Shown: one piece after another, positions 7,851 through 16,584 of the stretch
Layout: every line of letters starts with the position of its first letter
Position numbering within the stretch: position 1 is the stretch's first letter
NCBI RefSeq assembly: GCF_029893805.1
Contig: NZ_JARXYP010000002.1
Span: 8,742,001-8,806,000 of the forward strand
DNA from: Streptomyces sp. SAI-135
Lineage (GTDB): Bacteria; Actinomycetota; Actinomycetes; Streptomycetales; Streptomycetaceae
Reading direction: 5' to 3'
DNA length: 64,000 bases
Made by a program: the position numbers and the translations under genes
Notes under the pieces: generated by a model
Database searches by the model: none
The model's input: the letters and a program-made list of their open reading frames with translations, nothing else
Told to the model about the DNA's origin: nothing

Positions 7851-8972
7851 TCAGGCCGCGATGAGCTCCTGCTCGCGGACCGGTGTCTGGACCGTGGGCT
7901 TCTTCTTGTTCGGCAGGGAGAGCCGGAAGACCTTGCGCCACGCCGAGAACACCTGCTTGGGCAGCGGTCCGGTGACGTACTCGAGCTCGTACTTCTCGAA
8001 CAGCGCGCGCACCTTCACCGCGACCTCGGCGTACCGGTTGCTCGGCAGGTCCGGGAACAGGTGGTGCTCGATCTGGTGGGACAGGTTGCCGGTCATGAAG
8101 TGCATGGCCTTGCTGCCGCTGATGTTGGCCGAGCCCATCATCTGGCGCAGGTACCACTGGCCGCGCGTCTCGCCCTTGATCGACCGGCGCTCGAAGACCT
8201 GGACGCCCTCGGGGAAGTGCCCGCACATGATCACCGAGTGGGACCACAGGTTGCGGACCAGGTTCGCGGTGAACGTGGCGGCGAGCGTGGGGAGGAACGA
8301 CGGGCCCGACAGCAGCGGGTGGATCACGTAGTCCTTGAGCACCTGCTTGCGGATCTTGCGGCCCACCTCCTTGGCCCGCGCGCGGAACTCCGGGTTCTTG
8401 CGGCGGCGCTTGTTCAGGTTCTTGCCGAGCTCCAGGTCGTAGGCCGCGATGCCGTACTCGAAGAAGCAGGCGTTGATGAAGTTCCACAGCGGCTGGCCGA
8501 GGTGGAAGGGGTGCCACTTCTGGTCCTCGTCGACGCGCATGATGCCGTAGCCGAGGTCGTTGTCCTTGCCGATCACGTTGGTGTACGTGTGGTGCAGCTC
8601 GTTGTGCGAGTGCTTCCACTGGTCGGCCGGCGAGACGTGGTCCCACTCCCAGGTGGTGGAGTGGATCTTCGGGTCCCGCATCCAGTCCCACTGGCCGTGC
8701 AGGATGTTGTGGCCGATCTCCATGTTGTCCATGATCTTCGCCACGGACAGTCCGGCGGTGCCGATCACCCACGCGGGCGGGAACATCGAGAACAGCAGCA
8801 CGCCCCTGCTGACCAGTTCGAGCTTGCGCTGCGCGGCGATCACCTTGCGGATGTAGGCGGCGTCCTTCTCCCCGCGACTGGCGATCACTTCGTCGCGGAT
8901 CGCGTCCAGCTCGCGGCCGAGCTCCTCGATCTGCTCTGCGGTCAGATGGGCGGTGGGGTCGATGGCGGTCAA
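7851..8972 (-). CDS. membrane fatty acid (acyl-CoA) desaturase, DesA3-like
   Basis: The 373-residue integral-membrane di-iron desaturase introduces a cis double bond into acyl chains. The three histidine boxes are intact: H88-NILH92, HSHNELHH at 121-128 and HQIEHH at 299-304. Hydrophobic segments near residues 55-80 and 210-245 fit membrane embedding. The conserved protein starts at a TTG codon (8972) behind AGGAA; an in-frame GTG near 8996 would overlap the upstream gene. The reductase gene ends 7 bp upstream, so the two are co-translated. This parallels the mycobacterial DesA3/Rv3230c pair, in which the reductase feeds electrons to the desaturase. Confidence 0.92.
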   Translation of the reverse strand: MTAIDPTAHLTAEQIEELGRELDAIRDEVIASRGEKDAAYIRKVIAAQRKLELVSRGVLLFSMFPPAWVIGTAGLSVAKIMDNMEIGHNILHGQWDWMRDPKIHSTTWEWDHVSPADQWKHSHNELHHTYTNVIGKDNDLGYGIMRVDEDQKWHPFHLGQPLWNFINACFFEYGIAAYDLELGKNLNKRRRKNPEFRARAKEVGRKIRKQVLKDYVIHPLLSGPSFLPTLAATFTANLVRNLWSHSVIMCGHFPEGVQVFERRSIKGETRGQWYLRQMMGSANISGSKAMHFMTGNLSHQIEHHLFPDLPSNRYAEVAVKVRALFEKYELEYVTGPLPKQVFSAWRKVFRLSLPNKKKPTVQTPVREQELIAA

Positions 8973-8979
8973 ACTGTTC

Positions 8980-10035
8980 CTACCGTTCGATGTCACAGGG
9001 GCCCGCCGCGGCGGACACGCAGGTCTGGATGAGGACGCCCGGCTCGGCCTCGGTGATCTCGCCGGTACGCAGGTCACGGACGGCGCCCGCCTTGAGCGGC
9101 GAGACGCAGCCGAAGCAGATGCCCATACGGCACCCGGAGGGCATGAGCACGCCGGCCTCCTCGCCGACGTCCAGCAACGGCGTGGCGCCGTTCGCGTCGA
9201 CGGTCTTGCCGGTGGCGCTGAACGTGACCTCCCCGCCGTCGCCGGCGACGACGATGCAGGGGCGGAAGCGTTCGGTGTGCAGGCGTTCCGGGACGCCGTG
9301 CTCGCTCCAGTGCTTCTCGGCGGCGTCGAGCAGGCCCGTGGGCCCGCACGCCCAGGTCTCGCGCTCGGCCCAGTCGGGCACGAGCTCGTCGAGACGGGCG
9401 ATGTCGAGCACGCCGTCCGTGTCGGTGTGCACCTCGGTGAGCCGCAGCCTCTTCTGCGCGACCAGGCCGTGCAGTTCGCTGCGGAAGATCACGTCCTGCG
9501 GCCGCGGCGCGCTGTGGACCATGACGACGTCGTCGAACTCGGTGTCGCGGAGCATGCCCATCACGGGCGTGATGCCGCTGCCCGCCGTCAGGTAGAGCAC
9601 CTTGGCGGGCTTGGCCTCGGGCAGCACGAAGTCACCGGTCGGCTGGTCGAGCTGGATGAGGGTGCCCGGTTTCGCTCTGCGGACCAGGTGGTTGCTGACC
9701 TTGCCGTCGGGAATCGCCTTCACGGTGATCGTGACGCGGCCGTCCTGGCGGTGTGTCGGTGAGGTGAGGGAGTAGGCGCGCCACAGGCGCACCCCGTCGA
9801 CGTCGACCCCGATCCGCACGTACTGGCCGGCCGTGTGGCCGCGCCAGCCGCGTCCCGGCCTGATCACGATGGTCGCGGCGTCGCCCGTCTCGGGGCGCAC
9901 GGCCTCGATGCGCCCGCGCAGGTCAGCGCCCGCGCGCAGCGGGCTGACCAGGTCGAGGTAATCCGACGGCAGCAACGGCGTCGTGACCATCTCCAGTAGT
10001 TTCCACGCCCTGCTGCGGAGGGCTGCACTCGTCAT
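8980..10035 (-). CDS. ferredoxin-NAD(P)H reductase, electron donor of the desaturase
   Basis: The 351-residue protein combines an FAD-binding FNR module (RAYSLTSP), an NAD(P)H-binding module (YLTAGSGITPVMGMLRD) and a C-terminal plant-type 2Fe-2S domain (CRMGICFGC with a distal Cys in QTCVS). It is the arrangement found in Rv3230c-like partners of acyl-CoA desaturases. Start ATG 10035 follows GGAG. It is the first gene of a two-gene operon with the desaturase and is divergent from a PucR regulator 85 bp away, which probably controls it. Confidence 0.92.
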   Translation of the reverse strand: MTSAALRSRAWKLLEMVTTPLLPSDYLDLVSPLRAGADLRGRIEAVRPETGDAATIVIRPGRGWRGHTAGQYVRIGVDVDGVRLWRAYSLTSPTHRQDGRVTITVKAIPDGKVSNHLVRRAKPGTLIQLDQPTGDFVLPEAKPAKVLYLTAGSGITPVMGMLRDTEFDDVVMVHSAPRPQDVIFRSELHGLVAQKRLRLTEVHTDTDGVLDIARLDELVPDWAERETWACGPTGLLDAAEKHWSEHGVPERLHTERFRPCIVVAGDGGEVTFSATGKTVDANGATPLLDVGEEAGVLMPSGCRMGICFGCVSPLKAGAVRDLRTGEITEAEPGVLIQTCVSAAAGPCDIER

Positions 10036-10101
10036 GACTCCAGCTTGCTGCGCTTCTGCGCGTAAAGTCCTGACCGCAGGATGTGAATCTGGTCGTCTAG
10101 A

Positions 10102-10118
10102 TTGTTCGCAGGGAACAA
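10102..10118. promoter_or_regulatory. inverted repeat between reductase-desaturase operon and pucR-like gene
   Basis: TTGTTC (10102-10107) and GAACAA (10113-10118) form an exact dyad with a 5-nt spacer in the 85-bp divergent promoter region, ending 2 bp before the regulator start. Candidate binding site of the adjacent PucR-type protein. Confidence 0.55.
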
Positions 10119-10120
10119 AT

Positions 10121-11260
10121 ATGAGCCATGCAGTCCAAAGGGCCAGCGAACTGGCGCTGGACGAGAGGACGGTCACCGCACTGCGGGCCGCGCTGAGGAC
10201 CACCGCCGACGAGGTCGTCCAGGCGATCATCGACGAGGTCCCTCCGTACGCCAACGCCCTGTCGGGCAGCATGGGCGGCACCATCCGCCGAGCCGTCCGC
10301 ACCGCCCTGGGGCACTACCTGGACCTCGCGAGCGGGAAGGCCACGGGCGGCGACGCCGGTGACGCGGCCTACGAACTGGGACGGGGCGAGGTACGCGACG
10401 GCCGTTCGATGGACGCCCTGCTCAGCGCCTACCGTGTCGGCGCCCGCGTGGCCTGGCGATGCCTGGCAGCCGGTGCCGTCCCCGCGGGGCTGCCCGCCGC
10501 CGAGGTCGCCAAGTTCGCCGAGCTGACGTTCGCCTACATCGACGAGCTCTCCGCGGCGAGCGCGGCGGGCCATGCCGACGAACTGGCCGCCCAGGGCCGG
10601 GCCCAGGAGCGCCACCTGGAACAGCTGGCCCGTGACCTGCTCGCCGGTGCGAGCCCGGACGTCCTGCTCGTCTCCGCTCAGCGGGCCGGGTGGCAGCCTC
10701 CCGTCTCGCTGACCGCGGTCCTGCTGCCCGCCGCCCAGGCCCGGCCGGCCTACCGGGCGCTCGACCCGAGCACCCTCGTCCTGGACGATCAGCCGGACGC
10801 CACCGGTGTGCTGCTCGTCCCCGATGCCGACCGGTCACATCTCCTGCGACAGCTGACCGACCGCACCGCCGTGGTCGGCCCGGCCCGGCCGTGGACGCGG
10901 GTGTCCGCCTCGTATGCGCGAGCCGTACGCGCGCGCTCCCTCTCCTCCGACATTCGCGACACCGAGGAGCACCTGTCCGAGCTGGTGCTGAGCGCCGACA
11001 TGGACGCTTTCGCAGACCTGCGTGCCCGCGCCCTCGCACCCTTGCGGGCCCTGCCCGAGGCGACCGCGCGGCGGCTGGAGGAGACGTTGCGGGCGTGGCT
11101 GCTGCACCAGGGCAGGCGGGACGAGGTGGCGGCGGCGCTGTTCGTCCATCCCCAGACCGTCCGGTACCGGATGTCGCAGGTACGGGAGCTGTTCCCCGAT
11201 CTCGCATCACCGCACCGGGTCCTCGAACTGACGCTGGCGGTCGGTCTTCGGGGCAGGTGA
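10121..11260 (+). CDS. PucR/CdaR-type helix-turn-helix regulator
   Basis: A 379-residue regulator. The N-terminal part (to about 190) is helical with ELGRGEVRDGRSMDALLSAYRVG, a pattern common to Streptomyces PucR-like proteins. The middle is a degenerate GGDEF-like/CdaR region. The C-terminal HTH at about 320-375 reads EETLRAWLLHQGRRDEVAAA and HPQTVRYRMSQVRELFPDL. ATG 10121 is chosen because it starts where the family homology starts; the frame is open upstream. Divergent transcription from the desaturase operon suggests it controls membrane lipid unsaturation. The inducer is unknown. Confidence 0.87.
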   Translation: MSHAVQRASELALDERTVTALRAALRTTADEVVQAIIDEVPPYANALSGSMGGTIRRAVRTALGHYLDLASGKATGGDAGDAAYELGRGEVRDGRSMDALLSAYRVGARVAWRCLAAGAVPAGLPAAEVAKFAELTFAYIDELSAASAAGHADELAAQGRAQERHLEQLARDLLAGASPDVLLVSAQRAGWQPPVSLTAVLLPAAQARPAYRALDPSTLVLDDQPDATGVLLVPDADRSHLLRQLTDRTAVVGPARPWTRVSASYARAVRARSLSSDIRDTEEHLSELVLSADMDAFADLRARALAPLRALPEATARRLEETLRAWLLHQGRRDEVAAALFVHPQTVRYRMSQVRELFPDLASPHRVLELTLAVGLRGR

Positions 11261-11340
11261 CGCATGCGGTGAACGCCGGCAGACCTCGCCCGGTGAACCG
11301 CGAGGGCGACCGACCGGGCGCAGGAGGTGCCCGGCCGCCG

Positions 11341-11616
11341 CTATCGGCGTGCGCGCCGAATGCGTACGGGGCCGCGCGTCTCCGGCTCCGTCACGGGCCG
11401 GCCGCCCTGCGTCACCTCGACCGCGCCGTCGTTCACCAGACGCCATGCCGCGCGGCGGGCCGGTTCCATCAGGGCCCGCCAGCCGTCGTCGTCGCCTTCG
11501 TACACTTCGCGCGCCGCGTCGGAGGGGCAGATCGACGCGGTGCCGGCACGGCGCTCCAGCAGGCTCATGATGGCCTTCTCCAGCCGTTGACCGAGCTGCC
11601 GGTCCGTCTCGTCCAT
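11341..11616 (-). CDS. DUF3253 protein
   Basis: A 91-residue basic protein with the DUF3253 signature: ERRAGTASICPSDAAREV, a tryptophan-containing WRALMEPARRAAWRLV helix and a C-terminal VEVTQGGRPV...RGPVRIRR wing. It looks like a small winged-helix protein, but no function is established that I know of. It stands alone, convergent with the PucR gene. The 135-bp stretch upstream of it shows nothing else. Confidence 0.75.
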   Translation of the reverse strand: MDETDRQLGQRLEKAIMSLLERRAGTASICPSDAAREVYEGDDDGWRALMEPARRAAWRLVNDGAVEVTQGGRPVTEPETRGPVRIRRARR

Positions 11617-11751
11617 ACGATCCAGTGTGCGGGAGGGCGTGTGCGGCGGCAGGACGAGTCGTCGCCCTCACCGGGTCCGCTCCGCGCGATCTTCCGGAGG
11701 CTGCGTGCTCATCCGTACGCCCGCGAACTCGTCGTCCCCCCGGCTCGCGCG

Positions 11752-13017
11752 TCAGTGCTCACTCGGCGCAGGGCACGGTGCCGTCCCGGAGGGATGGATG
11801 CCGGCGGCCAGGGTGGTGGCCAGCACCTGCCACACATGGGCGGCGAGATCGACGTGCCGGGACTGCGTGGCCTGTCGTGCGAGCTGCTGGAGCGCGGTGA
11901 CACCCTCCTCGACCCGGCCCGCGTGGATCGCCAGCCGGCCGTCGAGAACCGACAGCCGTACCCGGTCCCGGTAGGGGAGCCGCAGGTCCTCCTCGGACAA
12001 CACGGCCCGGCTCAGCAGGGCGGCGTCCTCGAACCGGCCCTGTGCGAAGGCGAGATGGGCCTGGAGGGCGCGCAGTTCCTGGAGCTGCGCAGGCGTGCCG
12101 GTCAGATCGAGGACGGAGGCGGCCTCTGTCAGCCACTCCTTCGCGGCGGCCACCCGGGGCGGTGACATCTGCAGGGCCGCAGCCCCGGCGGCGGTCCGCA
12201 GCCGGGCCCAGAAGGTCAGGTCCTGCTGCCCGCCCCTGACCAGGCCCAGGGCTGTGGTCAGCCGGTCGACGGCGGCCTCGTCGTCGCCCTTGCGGCTGCT
12301 GACCACGGCGGCCGTCCACAGGGCCTCGGCCGCCTGCACGGCGGAGGCCCGGGGCAACAGATCGCGTTCCAGCTCGTCGACGTGCTGCGAAGCCGCCTCC
12401 CACCGGCCGAGCTCCGTCTCCGTGTTGATCAGCTCCAGCAGGGCGGCCAGCGTGTCGGGCACGCTCAACTGCGCGGTGCGGGCGACGGAGAGCGCCTCGG
12501 CCGCAGTCGATTCCGCCGTGTGCATGTCGCCGACGGCCCGGGTGCAGCGCGCGTAGCGGACGAGAGAGCGGGTGTGGAGGTCCGGGGCGTCCAACGAGCG
12601 GCTCAGTGCCAGGAGTTCCCGCAGTCGCGTGCGCTCCAGCTGGTAGTCGCCGTCGCGGTCGGCGGCTTGGCTGAGCAGCCACAGGGCCTGCCAGCGGGCG
12701 GCGGGGTCCTCGCCGGAGTCCTGCTCGACCGCGCGGCCGAGCGCCGCGGTGCTGTCCGTCCCGGGCGGTGCCGAGGCCGCGGCGGCCAGTACTGCGCTCA
12801 GGGATCTGCCGTCCGGAGGGCCGGTCAACGCCGAAGCGTCGACGCCGAGCCGGCGGGCCAGGTAGGCCACGGTGCGCTCGGTGGGGCGGCGGTCGCCGGA
12901 CTCCAGGCGTGACAGGTGTCCCGTCGACATGCCGTCGCCGACGACGTCGGCCTGGCTCAGGCCGCGCGCGGTCCGGAGTCTTTTCAGCCGGCGGCCGAAC
13001 TGCGGCTGGTCGAACAT
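11752..13017 (-). CDS. XRE-family regulator with TPR-like C-terminus
   Basis: A 421-residue protein with an N-terminal XRE helix-turn-helix (residues about 8-65: RLKRLRTARGLSQADVVG and MSTGHLSRLESGDRRPTERT). A long Leu/Ala-rich helical tail follows, resembling tetratricopeptide repeats. Such HTH-TPR proteins often sense peptides or partner proteins. ATG 13017 is preceded by GAGGAGGGAG and coincides with the domain start, so the longer open frame upstream is rejected. It is transcribed away from the antimycin locus, and no link to it can be shown. Confidence 0.82.
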   Translation of the reverse strand: MFDQPQFGRRLKRLRTARGLSQADVVGDGMSTGHLSRLESGDRRPTERTVAYLARRLGVDASALTGPPDGRSLSAVLAAAASAPPGTDSTAALGRAVEQDSGEDPAARWQALWLLSQAADRDGDYQLERTRLRELLALSRSLDAPDLHTRSLVRYARCTRAVGDMHTAESTAAEALSVARTAQLSVPDTLAALLELINTETELGRWEAASQHVDELERDLLPRASAVQAAEALWTAAVVSSRKGDDEAAVDRLTTALGLVRGGQQDLTFWARLRTAAGAAALQMSPPRVAAAKEWLTEAASVLDLTGTPAQLQELRALQAHLAFAQGRFEDAALLSRAVLSEEDLRLPYRDRVRLSVLDGRLAIHAGRVEEGVTALQQLARQATQSRHVDLAAHVWQVLATTLAAGIHPSGTAPCPAPSEH

Positions 13018-13705
13018 CTCCCTCCTCGGGTTCGATGGCCCGGTCGGTACGGCATCCGTGGTTCCGTTTGCCCGATCGGGCACGTGAGTTGCCGGCACTC
13101 CAGGGAGCGCGGCAAGGGGCGACAAGCGGTTTGGCGCGGGGGGAAAGCGCATTCCGGGTGGTCGACGTCCGGGCCGCCGGGATTGTGGGAGACGGGGGTT
13201 CTCGGGGCCCGAATTCGGCCCGATCGCACAAGAGTTGACGCGTTGCCGAGGTCACCTGGCAAACTCTTGTCTCAGGGGTTGTCTCCCTTTAATCTCGAAG
13301 GCGGTTTCCCCCAACGATCCCCTCTTCGTCTCGTGGAGGTTTTCGTGTTCCCCACTGCCCGAACGAGCTTCTCGTCACGGCAGGACTTACGTGTCGTCCG
13401 CCCGGCCCTCGGGCGGCCCGTCGACGGGACCGTACCTCGGGCTGGAACAGCAGCCGTGACAACGTTGCCCAGCAGATCCGGATGACGGTCGCCCCGGCAC
13501 CGAACCCTCCGCTCACCTGACCCGATCCCGGTTCCGGCACCCGCCGTCGGCCGGGAACGACGCGGAACTCCGGCCCCGGCCACCGACGAGGTGGCGCGTG
13601 CCGTCTCCGGGCGCTCGTCGACACCCAGGCACAGCGCATCGGTCCGCTCCGCGTCCGCGACACCCTTCCCAGCCCCCCACGTGCAGGAAGAAGGACGGTA
13701 CGTCC
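13018..13705. other. non-coding stretch between XRE and PAS-LuxR genes
   Basis: This 688-bp region has open frames on both strands but none with a ribosome binding site, recognisable domain or typical third-position bias. It holds an inverted repeat ACAAGAGTT (13228-13236) / AACTCTTGT (13262-13270) that overlaps a TTGACG hexamer (13235-13240), followed by CTCAGGGGTTGTCTCCC at 13271-13287. The latter loosely resembles PAS-LuxR operators. Promoters of both flanking regulators probably lie here. Confidence 0.55.
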
Positions 13706-14386
13706 GTGGCGACCACGAGTTTCCCCGACGCCTCGCCCAGCAAGAAGAAGACCGCGGCCACAGCTGCCCCCGCCCGCCGAGACCTCCTCGCCGCGCAGGA
13801 TCACGTCACCCCGGCGGCCGCCTGTACGGCCCATCTCTCCCCGCGGGACCTCACGGTCACGGCCGCGGAACCCGAATTCGCCCGCCAATTCGGCCTGAGC
13901 GCCGACGACATCTGCGGACGCGGCCTCCTCGAACTGCTCTGTTCCCCGGTACCGGGCCAATTGCGGGAACAATTCACCGCGCTTTCCGCGGGTCGTAGTC
14001 GGAGATTCAAGCAAAGGGTGACGGGCCGGGACGGCGACGGCCGGAATTTCCCCGCCGATATCACCGCCATCGCCGTCAGACAGCCCTCGGGCGAGATGGT
14101 CGGTGTCGTCGTCCTCCTGCGCCGGACGGCCGAAGCGGTCACCGGCGGGCCCGTGCTCAGCGCCCTCGACGCGCAGGTGCTGGAGGGTGTGGCGCGTGGT
14201 GAGTCCACGGTGCAGTTGGCCTCCCGTCTGTATCTGAGCCGCCAGGGCATCGAGTACCGCGTCGGGCAGATGCTGCGGCGTTTCGACGCGCCCAACCGGC
14301 CCGCTCTCGTGGCGCGGGCGCACGCCCTCGGGATGTTCGCCGCGGGGCAGTGGCCCCCGCGTGTCCTCCCGGAGCGCGTGCGGTAG
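13706..14386 (+). CDS. PAS-LuxR pathway regulator (PimM/FscRI-like)
   Basis: A 226-residue regulator with a PAS domain at about 45-145 (AEPEFARQFGLSADDICG, RDGDGRNFPADITAIAV) and a C-terminal LuxR-type HTH at about 155-215 (LEGVARGESTVQLASRLYLS, RQGIEYRVGQMLRRFD). This architecture defines the PimM/AmphRIV/FscRI group, which activate polyene and, for FscRI in S. albus, antimycin genes. GTG 13706 is chosen with an AAGGACG site 10 nt upstream. It ends 100 bp from antA, convergently. Its position beside antA and the GGGAAATC dyads in the antB-antC promoter region suggest it is a cluster activator; that is inference. Confidence 0.85.
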   Translation: MATTSFPDASPSKKKTAATAAPARRDLLAAQDHVTPAAACTAHLSPRDLTVTAAEPEFARQFGLSADDICGRGLLELLCSPVPGQLREQFTALSAGRSRRFKQRVTGRDGDGRNFPADITAIAVRQPSGEMVGVVVLLRRTAEAVTGGPVLSALDAQVLEGVARGESTVQLASRLYLSRQGIEYRVGQMLRRFDAPNRPALVARAHALGMFAAGQWPPRVLPERVR

Positions 14387-14414
14387 TGGCGCAACGGGCC
14401 TGCCGGGCCCCGTA

Positions 14415-14449
14415 CGGCGGCCGTGGCGGAAGCACCGCCACGGCCGCCG
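14415..14449. terminator. perfect 15-bp hairpin between PAS-LuxR gene and antA
   Basis: CGGCGGCCGTGGCGG (14415-14429) pairs exactly with CCGCCACGGCCGCCG (14435-14449) around AAGCA. It sits between convergent stops at 14386 and 14487 and can serve both transcripts. Confidence 0.8.
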
Positions 14450-14486
14450 CCGTATCGGCCCCGCCCCCGCAGGTGCCGGGCCGGGC

Positions 14487-15005
14487 TCACGCCGCCGAGG
14501 GCTGCCAGGCTTCCTGGAATCGGCGGCGGGCGCGGAAGAGACGGGAACGGACGGTGCCCACGGGCAGGGCGAGCACCTCGGCCATCTCCTCCTCGTTGAG
14601 CCCGTAGGCCCGCAGCGTGAGGATCTGCCGGTGCGCCTGCGACAGGCGTTCCAGCACGTCACTGATGTACACCACGTCCATGGGGTTGGCCTCCTGCTGC
14701 GCCTCCACCTCGGAGCAACAGCTCTCCGCGCCGTAGCGCTTGGCGGTGCGGACAGCCTCCCGGACCGACACGGCGCGCACCCAGCCGTAGAACGCCGCCG
14801 GTTCGCGCAGGGACCCCAGGCCTCGGTAGACGGCGAGCAGCGCCTCCTGCGTGGCGTCGGCGCCGTCGTCGTGGGTGATGGACCGGCAGATACGCGCGAC
14901 GTAGGGCGTGATGGCGGTCAGCAGGTGGTTCATCGCATGCTCGTCGCCCGCCTGGGCTCGGGGGAGCAGCGTGAGGGGGGAGGGGAGTTCGCTGACGTTC
15001 GTCAT
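14487..15005 (-). CDS. antA: ECF sigma factor AntA (antimycin cluster)
   Basis: A 172-residue ECF RNA polymerase sigma factor. Region 2 lies at about 20-90 (ATQEALLAVYRGLGSLREPA, YGWVRAVSVREAVRTA) and region 4 at about 110-165 (RLSQAHRQILTLRAYGLNEE, PVGTVRSRLFRARRRF). In characterised antimycin producers AntA switches on the antGF and antH promoters for 3-aminosalicylate synthesis. No anti-sigma gene is adjacent, in line with the orphan status of AntA. The protein ends in Ala-Ala, as does the AntA reported to be degraded by ClpXP. It follows antB by 63 bp on the same strand (antBA operon). Start is ATG 15005. Confidence 0.93.
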   Translation of the reverse strand: MTNVSELPSPLTLLPRAQAGDEHAMNHLLTAITPYVARICRSITHDDGADATQEALLAVYRGLGSLREPAAFYGWVRAVSVREAVRTAKRYGAESCCSEVEAQQEANPMDVVYISDVLERLSQAHRQILTLRAYGLNEEEMAEVLALPVGTVRSRLFRARRRFQEAWQPSAA

Positions 15006-15068
15006 GACGGACTGAGGTTCCTTACGGCCGGTCGGGAGGGGGCGGAAAGGGCGAACGTGCGGTCGTAC

Positions 15069-16376
15069 TCAGCCGGTGGTGGCCAGCACGTGACCGGGCT
15101 CGGCCGCCTGTGTGAAGGCCAGGAGTCCGGCGCGTACGTCGTCGCGGAACGCCCTCATGAAGTCCGGGCTGTAGCAGGCGGTGGAGTGCGGGAACTCGAT
15201 GCTGAGCCGGCCCTCGAAGGAGACGACACAGGCCATGACGGGGCTGCGGCCGGCCTGCGGGAAGTACTGCTCGCGGCCCGGCACCAGCCGTACGTCCACG
15301 GCCCGCAGCCCGGCGGGCAGGCGCGGGCCCGGGACCACGCCCATGTTGGTGGCGATCACCGTGGCCAGTTGCAGGGCGGGGGTGCGGGGGATCTCCGGCG
15401 TGATGCGCATCTCGTGCACGTGGTCGCCGCGGGAGAGGAAGTCGCTGAGGCGGGCGTGCACGGCACGGGCCACCTCCAGCGGCTGGGAGGTCGCGGACAC
15501 CTGAAGGGTCTGCAGATGCGTGGTGACCGCGGGGACCAGGGCGGAGGCCGGCAGCGGCGGGTCCAGCCGCGAGCGCAGGTCGACGGGGGAGAGGCAGCCG
15601 AGCGTGCGGGCTCCCTCGTCCCCCGGCAGCCGCCGTCGCGCCGTCACCAGAAGGGTCGCGGAGATCAGCGCGTGCACCGAGACGCCCGAGGCGCGCGCCG
15701 TCCGGCGCAGCCGTGAGGTGAGGTCCGCGTCCAGGGTCAGTCTGCGGACCTCGATGTGTCCGCCCGCGTCGGCCCCGTCGCCGGGGACGGCGTCGTAGGG
15801 GACCAGTTCGACCGGGTGGCGCCGTATCTCCTCGAGGCGGCCGTCCAGGTACTTCGCCGTGTCGGCGTCGTCGACGGCAGGCAGCAGCCGGCTCACCGGC
15901 TCCGGCCAGCGTGGGCCCTCCGGCTCGGCGCTCTCGCCGGTACCCCCCTCGACCAACCGCCGGTAGCGGTCCCACAGGGCGTTGTGCAGCGCGATGCTGC
16001 TGTGGCCGTCGGTGATGGTGTGGTCGACCACGAGCACGAACAGGTGGCTTTCCCCGTCCGGAGCGCTGACCAGGACGGCACGGCTGAGCGGCCCTCCGAG
16101 CGACAGCGGCCTGTTCAGCTCCGCCGCGTAGGCCTCGTCCTCCTCGCCGGTCCTGGTGATAAGCCGGGGCCGCTCGTCGGCGTCGAGGACGCGCAACACG
16201 TGGCCCGCCCCGTCCTGTTCGATGCGGGAGCGCAGGGGCGGGTTCGCCTCGGTCGTGGCGTCGAACGCGGCCGACAGTGCCGCGACGTCCACCGGTCCGC
16301 GCAGGGTGCAGGACAGCACGGCCCTGCTTCTCTGGCCCACGTAGAGCGTCTCGACCGGACACAGCGCACGGTGCAT
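15069..16376 (-). CDS. antB: AntB, PapA5-like O-acyltransferase
   Basis: A 435-residue protein of the condensation-domain/PapA5 acyltransferase superfamily. The active-site HxxxDG motif is His119-TITDG, and the C-terminal half contains the DRLVPG-like loop and a PapA-type C-lobe. In antimycin biosynthesis AntB transfers acyl groups from acyl-CoA to the C-8 hydroxyl after ring closure, creating the family's acyl variants. The gene leads the antBA operon and diverges from antC across a 307-bp promoter region. Start is ATG 16376. Confidence 0.92.
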   Translation of the reverse strand: MHRALCPVETLYVGQRSRAVLSCTLRGPVDVAALSAAFDATTEANPPLRSRIEQDGAGHVLRVLDADERPRLITRTGEEDEAYAAELNRPLSLGGPLSRAVLVSAPDGESHLFVLVVDHTITDGHSSIALHNALWDRYRRLVEGGTGESAEPEGPRWPEPVSRLLPAVDDADTAKYLDGRLEEIRRHPVELVPYDAVPGDGADAGGHIEVRRLTLDADLTSRLRRTARASGVSVHALISATLLVTARRRLPGDEGARTLGCLSPVDLRSRLDPPLPASALVPAVTTHLQTLQVSATSQPLEVARAVHARLSDFLSRGDHVHEMRITPEIPRTPALQLATVIATNMGVVPGPRLPAGLRAVDVRLVPGREQYFPQAGRSPVMACVVSFEGRLSIEFPHSTACYSPDFMRAFRDDVRAGLLAFTQAAEPGHVLATTG

Positions 16377-16530
16377 GCCGTCAGCCTTCTTTCCGTCGTT
16401 CGTTCCGGAAGTCCACGGCCCCGGGACAGGTCTGCCGCCGCGGTGGTCCGCGGGGGAGGTCCGGGGGCTTTTCGAGGGTGCACGGCGCGGCGCGGCGGAA
16501 TCCAGCCCAGAGGCCCCTGAGCGGGGAAGT

Positions 16531-16546
16531 CGCGTGATTTCCCTAG
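16531..16546 (-). promoter_or_regulatory. half-conserved PAS-LuxR operator toward antB
   Basis: Read on the minus strand this is CTAGGGAAATCACGCG. It matches the first 11 positions of the PimM-type consensus CTVGGGAWWTCCCBAG and then diverges. It shares the GGGAAATC core with the second site 50 bp away. Confidence 0.5.
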
Positions 16547-16584
16547 AAGTTGAGCAGTGGCCCGCACTCCCTCACCCGGTGGAT

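Noticed and set aside
13018..13705. Possible coding frames on both strands
   Set aside because: No ribosome binding site, no domain and a mixed base composition; treated as regulatory DNA.
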